A stretch of DNA of 64,000 nucleotides. Source: Bacteroidota bacterium. Its GTDB lineage: Bacteria; Bacteroidota; Bacteroidia; Flavobacteriales; Weeksellaceae. The stretch's first letter is position 1, and the number at the start of each line of letters is the position of its first letter. A program made the position numbers and the translations under genes. The notes below the pieces were generated by a model. The model searched no databases, was not told where the DNA came from, and worked only from the letters and a program-made list of their open reading frames with translations. The stretch covers positions 1-64,000 of the forward strand of contig JAEXBA010000019.1 of assembly GCA_023457935.1 (NCBI GenBank), in the 5' to 3' direction. Positions 28,392 through 36,657 of this stretch are shown in pieces.

Positions 28392-29504
28392 ATGAGCAGA
28401 AAACTGAAAGTGTTAATGAGCGGCGGCGGAACAGGAGGACACATCTTCCCGGCGGTTGCGATTGCGCAGGAAATCCAGAAGCGTTTTCCTGATGCTGAGT
28501 TTCTGTTCATCGGTGCAGAAGGCAAAATGGAAATGGAGAAAGTTCCGCAGGCCGGGTTCAGAATTGAAGGTCTGAACATCGCCGGTTTTGACCGTGGAAA
28601 TCTCCTGGCCAACGTCGGACTGCCGTTTAAAATTATTTCAAGTCTGCGCAAAGCAAACAGCATCATCAAAAATTTCAAACCGGATATAGCGATTGGAACC
28701 GGCGGTTTTGCAAGCGGTCCTGCACTGTATATCGCTGAAAGACACAATGTTCCGGTTTTTGTTCAGGAACAGAATTCACTGCCTGGAAAAACCAACATGT
28801 TTCTGGCCAAAAAAGCAAAAGCGGTTTTCACAGCGTATCCGAATATGGAAAGTTTCTTTTCGGGAACAAAAACGGTGTTTCTCGGAAACCCAATCCGCCA
28901 GAATATTATTACGGGTCTAACGGATTCAGCAGCAGCAAAGGAAAAATTAGGACTAGACAAAAATAAACTCACCATTCTGTCAGTTGGCGGATCATTGGGT
29001 TCCCGCACACTGAATAATGGCTGGAAAGAAAACCTTGACAACATTATAGAAAAAGATTACCAGTTGCTTTGGCAAACCGGAAAAACAGATTTCCAGAGCA
29101 TCCTGAAAGAAACAGAAACTAAACAGAGCAGAAACCTGCAGATAGTGGAATTCATTAAAAACATGGAGCTCGCCTATTCCGCAGCGGATGTAATTGTTTC
29201 CAGAGCCGGTGCCATTGCGATTTCCGAACTGGCAGTAGCAAAAAAACCGGTGCTTCTGGTTCCGTTTCCTTTTGCGGCCGAAGATCATCAGACTAAAAAT
29301 GCAATGACTTTAGTTGAGAAAAACGCCGCCAGAATGGTGAAGGATACTGAAATGAAAGAAAAGTTCCTTCCGACACTGATGGAGCTTTGCGAGAATGAAA
29401 ACCTGCGCTCAGAAATGAGCAAAAACCTGGAGTTTTTTGCAAAACCGAAAGCAACAGAAGAAATTGTGGATGAAATAATCAAGACGCTGAACATTCAACC
29501 TTAA
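28392..29504 (+). CDS. murG: Lipid II synthase MurG
   Basis: MurG is the peripheral membrane GT-B glycosyltransferase that adds GlcNAc to lipid I to make lipid II. The 370-residue protein carries the N-terminal GGGTGGHIFPAVAIAQE loop, IGTGGFASGPALY, the HNVPVFVQEQNSLPG segment, VGGSLGSRTLN at the start of the second domain and SRAGAIAISELAVAKKPVLLVPF with the EDHQ motif. All are diagnostic. It lies between ftsW and murC. Confidence 0.96.
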   Translation: MSRKLKVLMSGGGTGGHIFPAVAIAQEIQKRFPDAEFLFIGAEGKMEMEKVPQAGFRIEGLNIAGFDRGNLLANVGLPFKIISSLRKANSIIKNFKPDIAIGTGGFASGPALYIAERHNVPVFVQEQNSLPGKTNMFLAKKAKAVFTAYPNMESFFSGTKTVFLGNPIRQNIITGLTDSAAAKEKLGLDKNKLTILSVGGSLGSRTLNNGWKENLDNIIEKDYQLLWQTGKTDFQSILKETETKQSRNLQIVEFIKNMELAYSAADVIVSRAGAIAISELAVAKKPVLLVPFPFAAEDHQTKNAMTLVEKNAARMVKDTEMKEKFLPTLMELCENENLRSEMSKNLEFFAKPKATEEIVDEIIKTLNIQP

Positions 29505-29512
29505 ATATTGAA

Positions 29513-30874
29513 GTGGTGAAACCTTTAGAAACATATCAAACCTTTTATTTCGTGGGAATCGGCGGAATCGGCATGAGCAATCTTGCCCGTTATTTCCATG
29601 CTTCCGGCAAAAAAGTTCTGGGTTACGACAAAACCCATACAAAACTGACGGATGCCCTTGAATCTGAAGGAATTGATATCATTTTTGAAGATCAGATTGA
29701 TGAAAGAATCACCGGTCTGAACAAGGAAACTACACTTGTAATTTACACTCCGGCCATAAAGGTTTTAGGAATTCTGGATTATTTTAATTCAAACGGATTT
29801 GAGGTTCTGAAACGAGCAAAAGTTCTGGGTTTAATTACCGAAAACACCGAATGTATCGCTGTTGCAGGCACTCACGGAAAAACAACAACCTCAACGTTGG
29901 TTGCACATTTATGTAAAGAAGCAGATTTGCCTTTTTCATGCTTTTTGGGTGGAATTTCAGAGAATTTTAAGTCAAATTTCCTGTATAACGGCAATAAATA
30001 CTCGGTTTTGGAAGCCGACGAATACGACAGAAGTTTTCTGAATTTATCTCCGGACTGGGCAATTATTACGTCAAACGATGCTGATCATCTCGACATCTAC
30101 GGTGATGTGGAAACCATAGAAAAAGGATTCAATGAGTTCGCCGATTTAGTTCCTGAAAACGACCAGCTTTTCGTGCGTAAAGGCATTGATATCGGAAGAC
30201 CAAGCAAAACCTACGCGGTAAATGAGGAAGCAGATTATTATTCTGACAACCTGCGGATTGTTGACGGATTCATGAAGTTTGATTTTCATAAAGATGATGA
30301 AACTGTTGAATTCTCATGGGAAATTCCGGGAATTCATAATGTAGAAAATGCAACCGCTGCAATCGCTTTACTGAACAGCGTTGGTGTTGATTTTGAAACG
30401 TTGAAAAAAGGAATTTCCAGTTTTAAAGGAATAAAAAGAAGATATACGAAACATATTTTCGGAAACGGAAAAATTTATGTGGACGATTATGCGCATCACC
30501 CAACAGAACTCAATGCAGTAATTGGTTCCATCAGGACTTTTTATCCGGGGAAAAAACTTTTGGTTGCTTTCCAGCCGCATCTCTTCAGCAGAACGAGAGA
30601 TTTTGCCGACGGATTTGCCAACAGTCTGGAAAACAGCGACGAACTGATTCTTCTGGATATTTATCCGGCAAGAGAACTTCAGGAAAACTTTGCTGGGATT
30701 ACGTCGGAATGGCTTCTGGAAAAAGTAGATCACGATAAAAAAGAAATTTCCTCACTGGATGAAGCATTTAATAAAATAAAAAATAAGGATTTTGACATTT
30801 TACTCACGGTTGGAGCCGGAAATATCGATACGCTTTACGACCCGATTGTAGAATGGCTGAGTAATAAAAAATAG
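29513..30874 (+). CDS. murC: UDP-MurNAc:L-alanine ligase MurC
   Basis: MurC adds the first residue (L-alanine) to UDP-MurNAc. The 453-residue protein has the N-terminal FYFVGIGGIGMSNLAR Rossmann motif, the P-loop GTHGKTTTSTL, EADEYDRSF, the DDYAHHPTE catalytic block and the FQPHLFSRTRDF signature. The start codon is GTG 29513 (or the GTG immediately following); no ATG lies in frame between the upstream stop region and the conserved N-terminus. The last gap before ftsQ contains a TCTGAAATCT-type repeat. Confidence 0.96.
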   Translation: MVKPLETYQTFYFVGIGGIGMSNLARYFHASGKKVLGYDKTHTKLTDALESEGIDIIFEDQIDERITGLNKETTLVIYTPAIKVLGILDYFNSNGFEVLKRAKVLGLITENTECIAVAGTHGKTTTSTLVAHLCKEADLPFSCFLGGISENFKSNFLYNGNKYSVLEADEYDRSFLNLSPDWAIITSNDADHLDIYGDVETIEKGFNEFADLVPENDQLFVRKGIDIGRPSKTYAVNEEADYYSDNLRIVDGFMKFDFHKDDETVEFSWEIPGIHNVENATAAIALLNSVGVDFETLKKGISSFKGIKRRYTKHIFGNGKIYVDDYAHHPTELNAVIGSIRTFYPGKKLLVAFQPHLFSRTRDFADGFANSLENSDELILLDIYPARELQENFAGITSEWLLEKVDHDKKEISSLDEAFNKIKNKDFDILLTVGAGNIDTLYDPIVEWLSNKK

Positions 30875-30882
30875 ATAAAAAC

Positions 30883-30932
30883 TTAATCTGATGTCTCGGG
30901 TCTGAAATCTCAAATCTGACATCTGCCATCTT
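30883..30932. repeat. TCTGAAATCT-type repeat between murC and ftsQ
   Basis: The word TCTGAAATCT (30901-30910) is embedded in a run of near-copies (TCTGATGTCT, TCTGACATCT) in roughly 7-14 nt register. GATGTC (30890-30895) can pair with GACATC (30918-30923). It is the same family as the rsmH-ftsL element. Confidence 0.65.
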
Positions 30933-30940
30933 AATAAAGT

Positions 30941-31924
30941 ATGAAAAATAAGTGGAGAATATTGAAGATACTCGTAACAGTAATCATTTTTGGATTTCTG
31001 TTGAGTTTCTCTTTGAAGCGTTTCAACAATGCTTCAATGGAAAAAGTATCCATCAATATGGTGTATCCACAGGGAAAGGAAAAGGTTTATTTTATTGATG
31101 AAAAAGATGTAAAATCATTCATCAACAAATCAAACCCTACAAAAAGAATCGGCGATATCAACATTCCGCATCTGGAGAAAGAAGTAAACCATTTTCCGTC
31201 TGTAGACAGTGCAAATGTGTACCTGAACCTCAACGGAAACCTGAATGTGGACATTGTGCAGAAAGTTCCGGCCTTCCGCTTGCTGAAGAACGGTCAGGAT
31301 TTTTATGTGGACACCAAGGGCAACGAGTTTCCTGTTTCCAAGAATTATTCGCATCCGTCGATGCTGGTAATGGGCGATGTAAAACGAGGCGAATATCAGA
31401 AACTTGCGGAACTCGTGGAAAAAATCAATAAGGACGATTTCAGCAGAAAATATTTCATCGGAATTTCAAAAGAGAAAGGAAATTACAACCTGCTGACCAG
31501 CGACGGAAACTATAAAGTGGAAATCGGTGATCTGGATGATATTGATTTCAAGGTAAAAGGATTCAAAGCTTTTGCGGAAAAATTCCTGGTGTATCAGGAT
31601 CCGCAGAAATACACAAAGGTTTCGGTGAAATACGACAATCAGATTGTAACGACACTGAATCCAAATTTTGAAGAAAACGACAGTATTCTGTCAGTAGGTC
31701 ACAAGGAACTGGCAAAAGCCCCGGAAACAGCCCGGAAAAAAGCAGCGGCCGAAAAGAAAGTGACGCCTTCCCAAACCGAATCCAAACCTAAGGAAAAACC
31801 TAAGGTCACGGCAGCAGCAAAACCGAAAGCTTCGGAAAAGAAAAAAGCCGAGACCAAACCCAAGGAAACGGTGAAAAAAACAACCGCTGCCGCAAAGCCA
31901 AAAGCAAAGGTTGAGATAGAGTAA
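30941..31924 (+). CDS. ftsQ: Cell division protein FtsQ/DivIB with Lys/Ala-rich tail
   Basis: This bitopic divisome protein has a short basic cytosolic start and one membrane helix (about 10-25, LVTVIIFGFLLSFSL). Its periplasmic POTRA/FtsQ region contains VNHFPSVDSANVYLNLNGNLNVDI and VPAFRLLKNGQDFYVDTKGNEFP, the typical FtsQ sequence. From about residue 250 to 327 it ends in a low-complexity tail of Lys, Ala, Pro, Thr and Glu (KPKEKPKV, AAAKPKAS, TKPKETVKK). The tail is not part of the canonical fold and would lie in the periplasm. Position between murC and ftsA supports the identity. Confidence 0.92.
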   Translation: MKNKWRILKILVTVIIFGFLLSFSLKRFNNASMEKVSINMVYPQGKEKVYFIDEKDVKSFINKSNPTKRIGDINIPHLEKEVNHFPSVDSANVYLNLNGNLNVDIVQKVPAFRLLKNGQDFYVDTKGNEFPVSKNYSHPSMLVMGDVKRGEYQKLAELVEKINKDDFSRKYFIGISKEKGNYNLLTSDGNYKVEIGDLDDIDFKVKGFKAFAEKFLVYQDPQKYTKVSVKYDNQIVTTLNPNFEENDSILSVGHKELAKAPETARKKAAAEKKVTPSQTESKPKEKPKVTAAAKPKASEKKKAETKPKETVKKTTAAAKPKAKVEIE

Positions 31925-31966
31925 GGGAAACAAAAATTAGAATAAAAAATCAAATCGAGCATACAA

Positions 31967-33331
31967 ATGGAAAATCAAGAGTATTCAGTAGGACTGGACA
32001 TTGGGACAACCAAGATTGTCGCCATTGTCGGCCGGCGCAACGATCACGGTAAAATTGAAGTGATGGGCGTTGGCAAAGCCAAAAGTCTGGGCGTTCACAA
32101 GGGTATTGTGAACAATATTTCTCAGACCATTACTTCCATCAAAGCAGCAGTGGAAGAAGCACAGAAAAGCGCAGGTGTACCCATCAGAAATGTAACCGTT
32201 GGAATTGCAGGCAAACACATCCGTTCGCTGCAGCATTCCGATTATATCATGCGCGAAAATCCGGAGGCGTATATCACAGAAGATGATATCGAAAAACTGA
32301 AAGACCAGGTAAAAAAACTGGTAATGCTTCCGGGCGAAGAAATTATTCACGTTCTTCCGCAGGAATACAAAGTGGATTCCGAAGGGGAAATTCACGAACC
32401 GATCGGAATGCACGGAAAACGTCTTGAAGCCAACTTCCACGTAGTAGTCGGTCAGATGGGCAGCATCCGCAACATCGCAAGATGCGTAAAAGAAGCCGGC
32501 CTGGAAATGGAAGCTTTGACGCTTGAACCATTGGCATCTTCAGAAGCGGTGTTAACTAAAGAAGAAAAAGAAGCCGGAGTCGCGATCATTGATATCGGTG
32601 GGGGCACAACGGATATCGCAATTTTCAAGGACAATATTATCCGTCACACCTGCGTAATTCCTTACGGTGGCGGCATCATCACTGAAGATATTAAAGAAGG
32701 CTGTTCTATTATTGAAAAACATGCGGAACAGCTGAAAACAAAATTCGGTTCTGCCCTTCCGGAAATGGAAAAGGAAAGTACTTATGTAACGATTCCGGGA
32801 CTTCACGGGCGTCCGGACAAAGAAATTTCGCTGAAAACTTTGGCGCAGATCATCAATGCACGCGTTGAGGAAATTCTGGAAATGGTGAATACCGAACTGA
32901 AAGCATACGGCGCTTACGAACAGAAGAAAAAACTGATTGCAGGAATTGTTCTGACCGGCGGTGGATCCAACCTGAAACACATCCGTCAGCTTGCAAATTT
33001 CACAACTGGTTTCGACAGCCGTCTTGGTTTCGCGAATGAATATGTAGCCAACGACAAAAACCAGTTTCTGAAAGGCCCTGAATTCGCAACCGGAATCGGA
33101 CTTTTAATGGAAAGTTTAAAAATCCGCGACAAGAAATCGGCACCGGTTCAGGAGGAAGAGGTAAAAATTGAAAGCGTTAAAACGGAAACTTTACCGGCAG
33201 CCGAAAATGAAGAACCTGTTTTCCGCGGCGAAGAACCCGCTGCTCCAGTGAAGCAACCGGCAAGAAACAAGCCGACTTTCGGACAGAATTTATTGGAAAA
33301 AGTAAAAAAGTTCTTTGAAGAAGTAGAATAA
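31967..33331 (+). CDS. ftsA: Cell division protein FtsA
   Basis: FtsA is the actin-like ATPase that anchors FtsZ filaments to the membrane. The 454-residue protein has the GLDIGTTKIVAIVG phosphate-1 motif, DIGGGTTDIAIF phosphate-2, and GIVLTGGGSNLKH adenosine motif. The 1C-domain SVTGIAGKHI-like segment (VTVGIAGKHIRSL) is also present. The final residues FGQNLLEKVKKFFEEVE form the expected C-terminal amphipathic membrane-binding helix, joined by an acidic/proline linker at about 385-430. It is directly upstream of ftsZ, the usual pair. Confidence 0.96.
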   Translation: MENQEYSVGLDIGTTKIVAIVGRRNDHGKIEVMGVGKAKSLGVHKGIVNNISQTITSIKAAVEEAQKSAGVPIRNVTVGIAGKHIRSLQHSDYIMRENPEAYITEDDIEKLKDQVKKLVMLPGEEIIHVLPQEYKVDSEGEIHEPIGMHGKRLEANFHVVVGQMGSIRNIARCVKEAGLEMEALTLEPLASSEAVLTKEEKEAGVAIIDIGGGTTDIAIFKDNIIRHTCVIPYGGGIITEDIKEGCSIIEKHAEQLKTKFGSALPEMEKESTYVTIPGLHGRPDKEISLKTLAQIINARVEEILEMVNTELKAYGAYEQKKKLIAGIVLTGGGSNLKHIRQLANFTTGFDSRLGFANEYVANDKNQFLKGPEFATGIGLLMESLKIRDKKSAPVQEEEVKIESVKTETLPAAENEEPVFRGEEPAAPVKQPARNKPTFGQNLLEKVKKFFEEVE

Positions 33332-33425
33332 AATATCAATGATGAATGATAAGCGGTAAAGAATATCACGTTTATTTTCATCAGCAATCAAATCAAAATA
33401 TCATTCATCAACAATCATTAGTAAA
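33332..33425. repeat. Inverted repeat in the ftsA-ftsZ gap
   Basis: TGATGAATGATA at 33340-33351 is a perfect 12-bp inverted match to TATCATTCATCA at 33399-33410. The surrounding bases are made of related ATGAT/ATCAT words. It fills the gap between ftsA and ftsZ, where differential expression would be expected. Confidence 0.7.
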
Positions 33426-33437
33426 AACAATACAGAT

Positions 33438-35357
33438 ATGGAAGGTTTTAGCACACAGGGATTTTCGTTTGATCTGCCAAAGGGAAATTCATCAATCATA
33501 AAAGTAATCGGTGTCGGCGGCGGCGGTAACAATGCCCTGAAACACATGTACGAAAAAGGAATTCACGGCGTGGATTTCGTGGTTTGTAATACCGATGCGC
33601 AGACTCTGGACAACAATCCCGTTGCCAATAAAGTGCAGTTGGGTGTAACCATTACAGAAGGTTTGGGCGCAGGCGCAGATCCTGAAGTTGGCGAAAAAGC
33701 AGCAATCGAAAGCATCGAAGACATCAAAGCTGCACTTGGACAGAACACAAAAATGGTGTTCATCACCGCAGGAATGGGCGGTGGAACCGGAACCGGAGCT
33801 GCACCTGTTATTGCAAAAGTGGCAAAAGATCAGGGAATTCTTACGGTCGGAATCGTAACTGTTCCGTTCAGTTTTGAAGGAAAAAGACGTCTGGAACAGG
33901 CAGATCTTGGTCTTGAAAAATTAAGAAACAATGTGGATTCACTTATTGTGATCAACAACGATAAACTGAGACAGCAGTTCGGAAATCTAGGTTTCAAACA
34001 GGGTTTCTCGAAAGCAGATGAAGTGTTGACGAATGCTGCCAAAGGAATGGCAGAAGTTATTACGGGATATTTTGATGTAAACATCGACTTCCGTGATGCA
34101 AAATCCGTTCTGGCAAATTCAGGAACGGCATTAATGTCCACAGGAATGGCGTCAGGCGAAAACAAAGCGGAAGAAGCCGTAAGAAAAGCGCTTGATTCCC
34201 CGTTGCTGAACGACAACAAAATTACCGGTGCGAAAAACGTACTTCTTTTGATCCGTTCCGGAAACGAGGAAGCAACGATGGACGAAATCGGTTTAATCAA
34301 CGACCATATTCAGAGAGAAGCAGGAAACACAGCCGACATTATCTTCGGTGTCGGAACTGATGAGGAACTGGGCGATTCCATCAGCGTACTGGTAATTGCA
34401 ACAGGTTTTGCAAAAGAAGACCGCAAACATTCAGGACCAACAGAAAAAGTGAAAATCGCTTTGAACGATTATGATACTCCAAGAGAATCTCCGTTCCGTT
34501 CAAAAACCGAAAGAGAAGAGCCAAAAAATGAGGAAGCAGGAACGAAAAACCTGTTTCGGCTCGACGACGAAATAGAGCCTGAAACGCCGCATTTCCAGGT
34601 AAGTTCTGCTGAAAAAAAAATGACGGTTGAGGAAGAACCCCAGTCACACGTAAAAACAGCGCCAAAAGAAGATATCTTTGAAACTCCGGTTCAGAAATTC
34701 GAGAAAACTGAAGAGAAAATTGAAGAAGAACCTCAGGAAATCGATCTGTTCAGTTATGACGATTTTGCCGATGAAGATCTTGAAACTCAGTCTTTTTCAT
34801 TTGAAACCGAAACTAAAAAAGAGGAAACTCCGGAACCTTCAGGATTTTCTGAAGAGAAACCGATTGAGTTCAGCTTCTTCGTAAACGAGCCTGCCGAAAA
34901 TGAAACTGTTTTTGAAGTTCAGGAACAGAAAACTGAGGAAATTGCTGAACCGGTTCAGAAAACAGAAGAAAAAGCTGCTCCGGCGTTCTTTACGGAAGAA
35001 CCGGCAAAAAAGGCAGAAACTGTTGATGTTTCAACAAAAACCGAAACCGCTGTTGAGGAAACCAAAGAAGAGCTGATCAGCAGTACTTTTGGCGGATTTA
35101 CATTCTTCAACAAAACAACGGAAACCAACGAAGCCAAAGTTCAGGAAAGAAGAAACAAACTGAAGGAATTCAACTCCAGATATCATGTTTCCGACGATCT
35201 GAATGATTTCGAAAACATTCCTTCTTACAAGAGAAAAAATATTCAGATTGAAGGTCAGAACGCTTCAGAACAGCGCATCAATTCCTTCCTTTCTGAAAAC
35301 GAAAACGGACAGATGCAGGTTCGCGAAAACCGTTTTCTGAATAAAGACGTGGATTAA
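33438..35357 (+). CDS. ftsZ: Cell division tubulin FtsZ with very long C-terminal linker
   Basis: FtsZ forms the division ring. The GTPase core is at about 15-330, with the tubulin signature GGGTGTGAAP (about 111-120), GVGGGGNNALKHM and NNDKLRQQFG. The protein is 639 residues against about 380-400 in most bacteria. The extra length is a roughly 250-residue Glu/Lys/Pro/Thr-rich, probably disordered linker. A conserved-looking peptide DLNDFENIPSYKRKN near residues 588-602 resembles the FtsA-binding C-terminal peptide (D-x-IP-x-[LY]-x-[RK]-[RK]) but is followed by another 35-40 residues. The palindrome in the ftsA-ftsZ gap may affect its expression. Confidence 0.96.
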   Translation: MEGFSTQGFSFDLPKGNSSIIKVIGVGGGGNNALKHMYEKGIHGVDFVVCNTDAQTLDNNPVANKVQLGVTITEGLGAGADPEVGEKAAIESIEDIKAALGQNTKMVFITAGMGGGTGTGAAPVIAKVAKDQGILTVGIVTVPFSFEGKRRLEQADLGLEKLRNNVDSLIVINNDKLRQQFGNLGFKQGFSKADEVLTNAAKGMAEVITGYFDVNIDFRDAKSVLANSGTALMSTGMASGENKAEEAVRKALDSPLLNDNKITGAKNVLLLIRSGNEEATMDEIGLINDHIQREAGNTADIIFGVGTDEELGDSISVLVIATGFAKEDRKHSGPTEKVKIALNDYDTPRESPFRSKTEREEPKNEEAGTKNLFRLDDEIEPETPHFQVSSAEKKMTVEEEPQSHVKTAPKEDIFETPVQKFEKTEEKIEEEPQEIDLFSYDDFADEDLETQSFSFETETKKEETPEPSGFSEEKPIEFSFFVNEPAENETVFEVQEQKTEEIAEPVQKTEEKAAPAFFTEEPAKKAETVDVSTKTETAVEETKEELISSTFGGFTFFNKTTETNEAKVQERRNKLKEFNSRYHVSDDLNDFENIPSYKRKNIQIEGQNASEQRINSFLSENENGQMQVRENRFLNKDVD

Positions 35358-35446
35358 TGTAACAATCTAAAAAAGTAGCAGTGTAACAATGCAATTCCAA
35401 GAAAATTGGTAAGCTGTTACATTGATACATTGGTAAATTATTGATA
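35356..35446. repeat. Nested inverted repeat in the ftsZ-yqeY gap
   Basis: AATGTAACA (35356-35364) pairs with TGTTACATT (35415-35423), and an inner CCAA-GAAAA-TTGG hairpin lies at 35397-35409. The whole gap is built from TGTAACAAT / TTACATTG words. Its outer arm begins in the ftsZ stop region. No T tract follows, so it is not a standard terminator. Confidence 0.65.
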
Positions 35447-35893
35447 ATGAGTTTAGAAAATACCATCAACGAAGCCATTAAAACCGCAATGCGCGAGAAA
35501 GACAGAGTGGCTTTGGATTCTTTAAGAGCGGTAAAAGCACAGATTCTTTTACTAAAAACGGAAGCTAAAGGCGCAGAAGTTTCCCCTGAACAGGAAATCG
35601 CTATTCTTCAGCGCATGATCAAGCAGCGTAAGGATTCTTACGAACAGTTTGCAGCCCAGGGAAGAACCGATTTGGCCGATGTGGAAGACGCGCAGATGAA
35701 AGTGATTGAGAAATTTCTTCCGCAGCAGCTTTCTTCTGAAGAACTGGAAGCCGAAATCAGAAAAATCATCGCCGAAACGGGAGCTGAAAGCATGAAAGAT
35801 CTCGGAAAAGTGATGGGAACCGCTTCCAAAACGCTGGCAGGAAAATCCGACGGAAAATCCATTTCCGAAATGGCGAAAAAACTGCTTTCGTAA
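35447..35893 (+). CDS. YqeY/GatB-like domain protein
   Basis: The 148-residue protein is a free-standing YqeY-family protein, related to the tail domain of the amidotransferase subunit GatB. The N-terminal helix block SLENTINEAIKTAMREKD and LRAVKAQIL, the IAILQRMIKQRKDS segment, FLPQQLSSEEL, and the C-terminal MKDLGKVMGTASKTLAGKSDGK motif (usual GKVMGxxxxxxxGxxDGxxV) are all present. Its role is unknown; a link to tRNA or glutamine metabolism has been suggested for the family. ATG 35447 is used; an earlier TTG adds only two residues. It probably ends the dcw transcript. Confidence 0.9.
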   Translation: MSLENTINEAIKTAMREKDRVALDSLRAVKAQILLLKTEAKGAEVSPEQEIAILQRMIKQRKDSYEQFAAQGRTDLADVEDAQMKVIEKFLPQQLSSEELEAEIRKIIAETGAESMKDLGKVMGTASKTLAGKSDGKSISEMAKKLLS

Positions 35894-35894
35894 T

Positions 35895-35965
35895 CTGTTC
35901 AATGTTTAAAGTTCAAAATTCTGGGTACCCTAACCTTGAACTTGTTGAACTTTGAACCTTGATCC
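35895..35965. repeat. TTGAAC-word inverted repeat after yqeY
   Basis: AAAGTTCAA (35908-35916) is a perfect inverted match to TTGAACTTT (35945-35953), with a GGGTACCC palindrome at 35923-35930 between. The words CCTTGAAC and CTTTGAAC are shared with the murE-mraY gap. Confidence 0.65.
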
Positions 35966-36007
35966 TAAACAAGGATATTCAACCTTTGCATATCGATTTG
36001 ATTGAGG

Positions 36008-36035
36008 ACCCGGAGTTTTTGCACTTCGGGTTTTT
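36008..36035 (+). terminator. Terminator closing the dcw-yqeY region
   Basis: ACCCGGAG pairs with CTTCGGGT (one wobble) around TTTTTGCA, then TTTTTCTT. It is the first good plus-strand terminator after mraZ, so the whole mraZ-yqeY block can be one transcript. Confidence 0.75.
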
Positions 36036-36100
36036 CTTGTCAAATTGTCACGATTGATAAATGGTATAGTTTTGATGGATTCTAAACAGCAGATTATTGC

Positions 36101-36108
36101 TAAATTTG
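36101..36108 (+). promoter_or_regulatory. Putative -7 element of the bacilliredoxin gene
   Basis: TAAATTTG matches TAnnTTTG, 67 nt before the ATG at 36176; a second match (TAGTTTTG) lies at 36067-36074. Either could serve. Confidence 0.45.
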
Positions 36109-36175
36109 CACTGCAGCCATCAATTATATCTGATTGCGCAGATTATTTAATTAAAACAACTAAAAAAGAATTCAT

Positions 36176-36586
36176 ATGTATCCACAGGAACTCGTAATGC
36201 CGATGAAGGCAGAGCTTACCGATAAAGGTTTTGAAGACCTTACAACTCCAGAAGCTGTAAACAGTGCCCTTTCGAAAGAAGGAACTACGCTTCTGATGAT
36301 CAATTCCGTTTGCGGATGTGCGGCAGGAGCTGCAAGACCGGGCGTAATTTACTCTTTAACCGGAGAGAAAAAACCGGATCATTTAACAACAGTATTTGCA
36401 GGTTTTGATACCGACGCTGTTTCAGAAGCAAGAAAACACCTTGCTCCGTTCCCGCCAAGCTCACCTTGTGTAGCGCTTTTCAAGGATGGAGAACTGGTTC
36501 ATATGCTTGAAAGACATCACATCGAAGGAAATCCTGCAGGCGCTATTGCAGCCAACCTACAGGCGGCTTACGAAGAATACTGCTAA
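36176..36586 (+). CDS. BrxA/BrxB family bacilliredoxin-like protein
   Basis: The 136-residue protein matches the YphP/YqiW (BrxA/BrxB) thioredoxin-like family with its Cys-Gly-Cys active site at 46-48 (NSVCGCAAGAARPG). It also has the conserved N-terminus MYPQELV and the PPSSPCVALFKDGELVHMLERHHIEG segment. In Bacillus these proteins remove bacillithiol from S-bacillithiolated proteins. Bacteroidota homologues may use the same thiol, though bacillithiol synthesis genes are not in this window. The gene has its own candidate promoter and a terminator hairpin directly after it. Confidence 0.9.
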   Translation: MYPQELVMPMKAELTDKGFEDLTTPEAVNSALSKEGTTLLMINSVCGCAAGAARPGVIYSLTGEKKPDHLTTVFAGFDTDAVSEARKHLAPFPPSSPCVALFKDGELVHMLERHHIEGNPAGAIAANLQAAYEEYC

Positions 36587-36604
36587 AAAAGTCAGAAAAA
36601 TGAT

Positions 36605-36634
36605 AAAAACCACTGATTCGGCGGTGGTTTTTTG
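36605..36634 (+). terminator. Terminator after the bacilliredoxin gene
   Basis: AAAAACCAC pairs with GTGGTTTTTT around a 10-nt GC-rich loop, 18 nt after the stop. Confidence 0.8.
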
Positions 36635-36657
36635 TTTCAGAAAATCTCACGTTTTAT

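Noticed and set aside
31691..31962. Two minus-strand frames rich in Phe, Cys, Leu and Gly.
   Set aside because: They are complements of the Lys/Ala/Pro-rich ftsQ tail, which produces such composition by chance.
35923..35930. GGGTACCC palindrome as a regulator site.
   Set aside because: Eight-base palindromes are expected by chance, and it sits in the loop of a larger repeat-derived stem with no gene start nearby.
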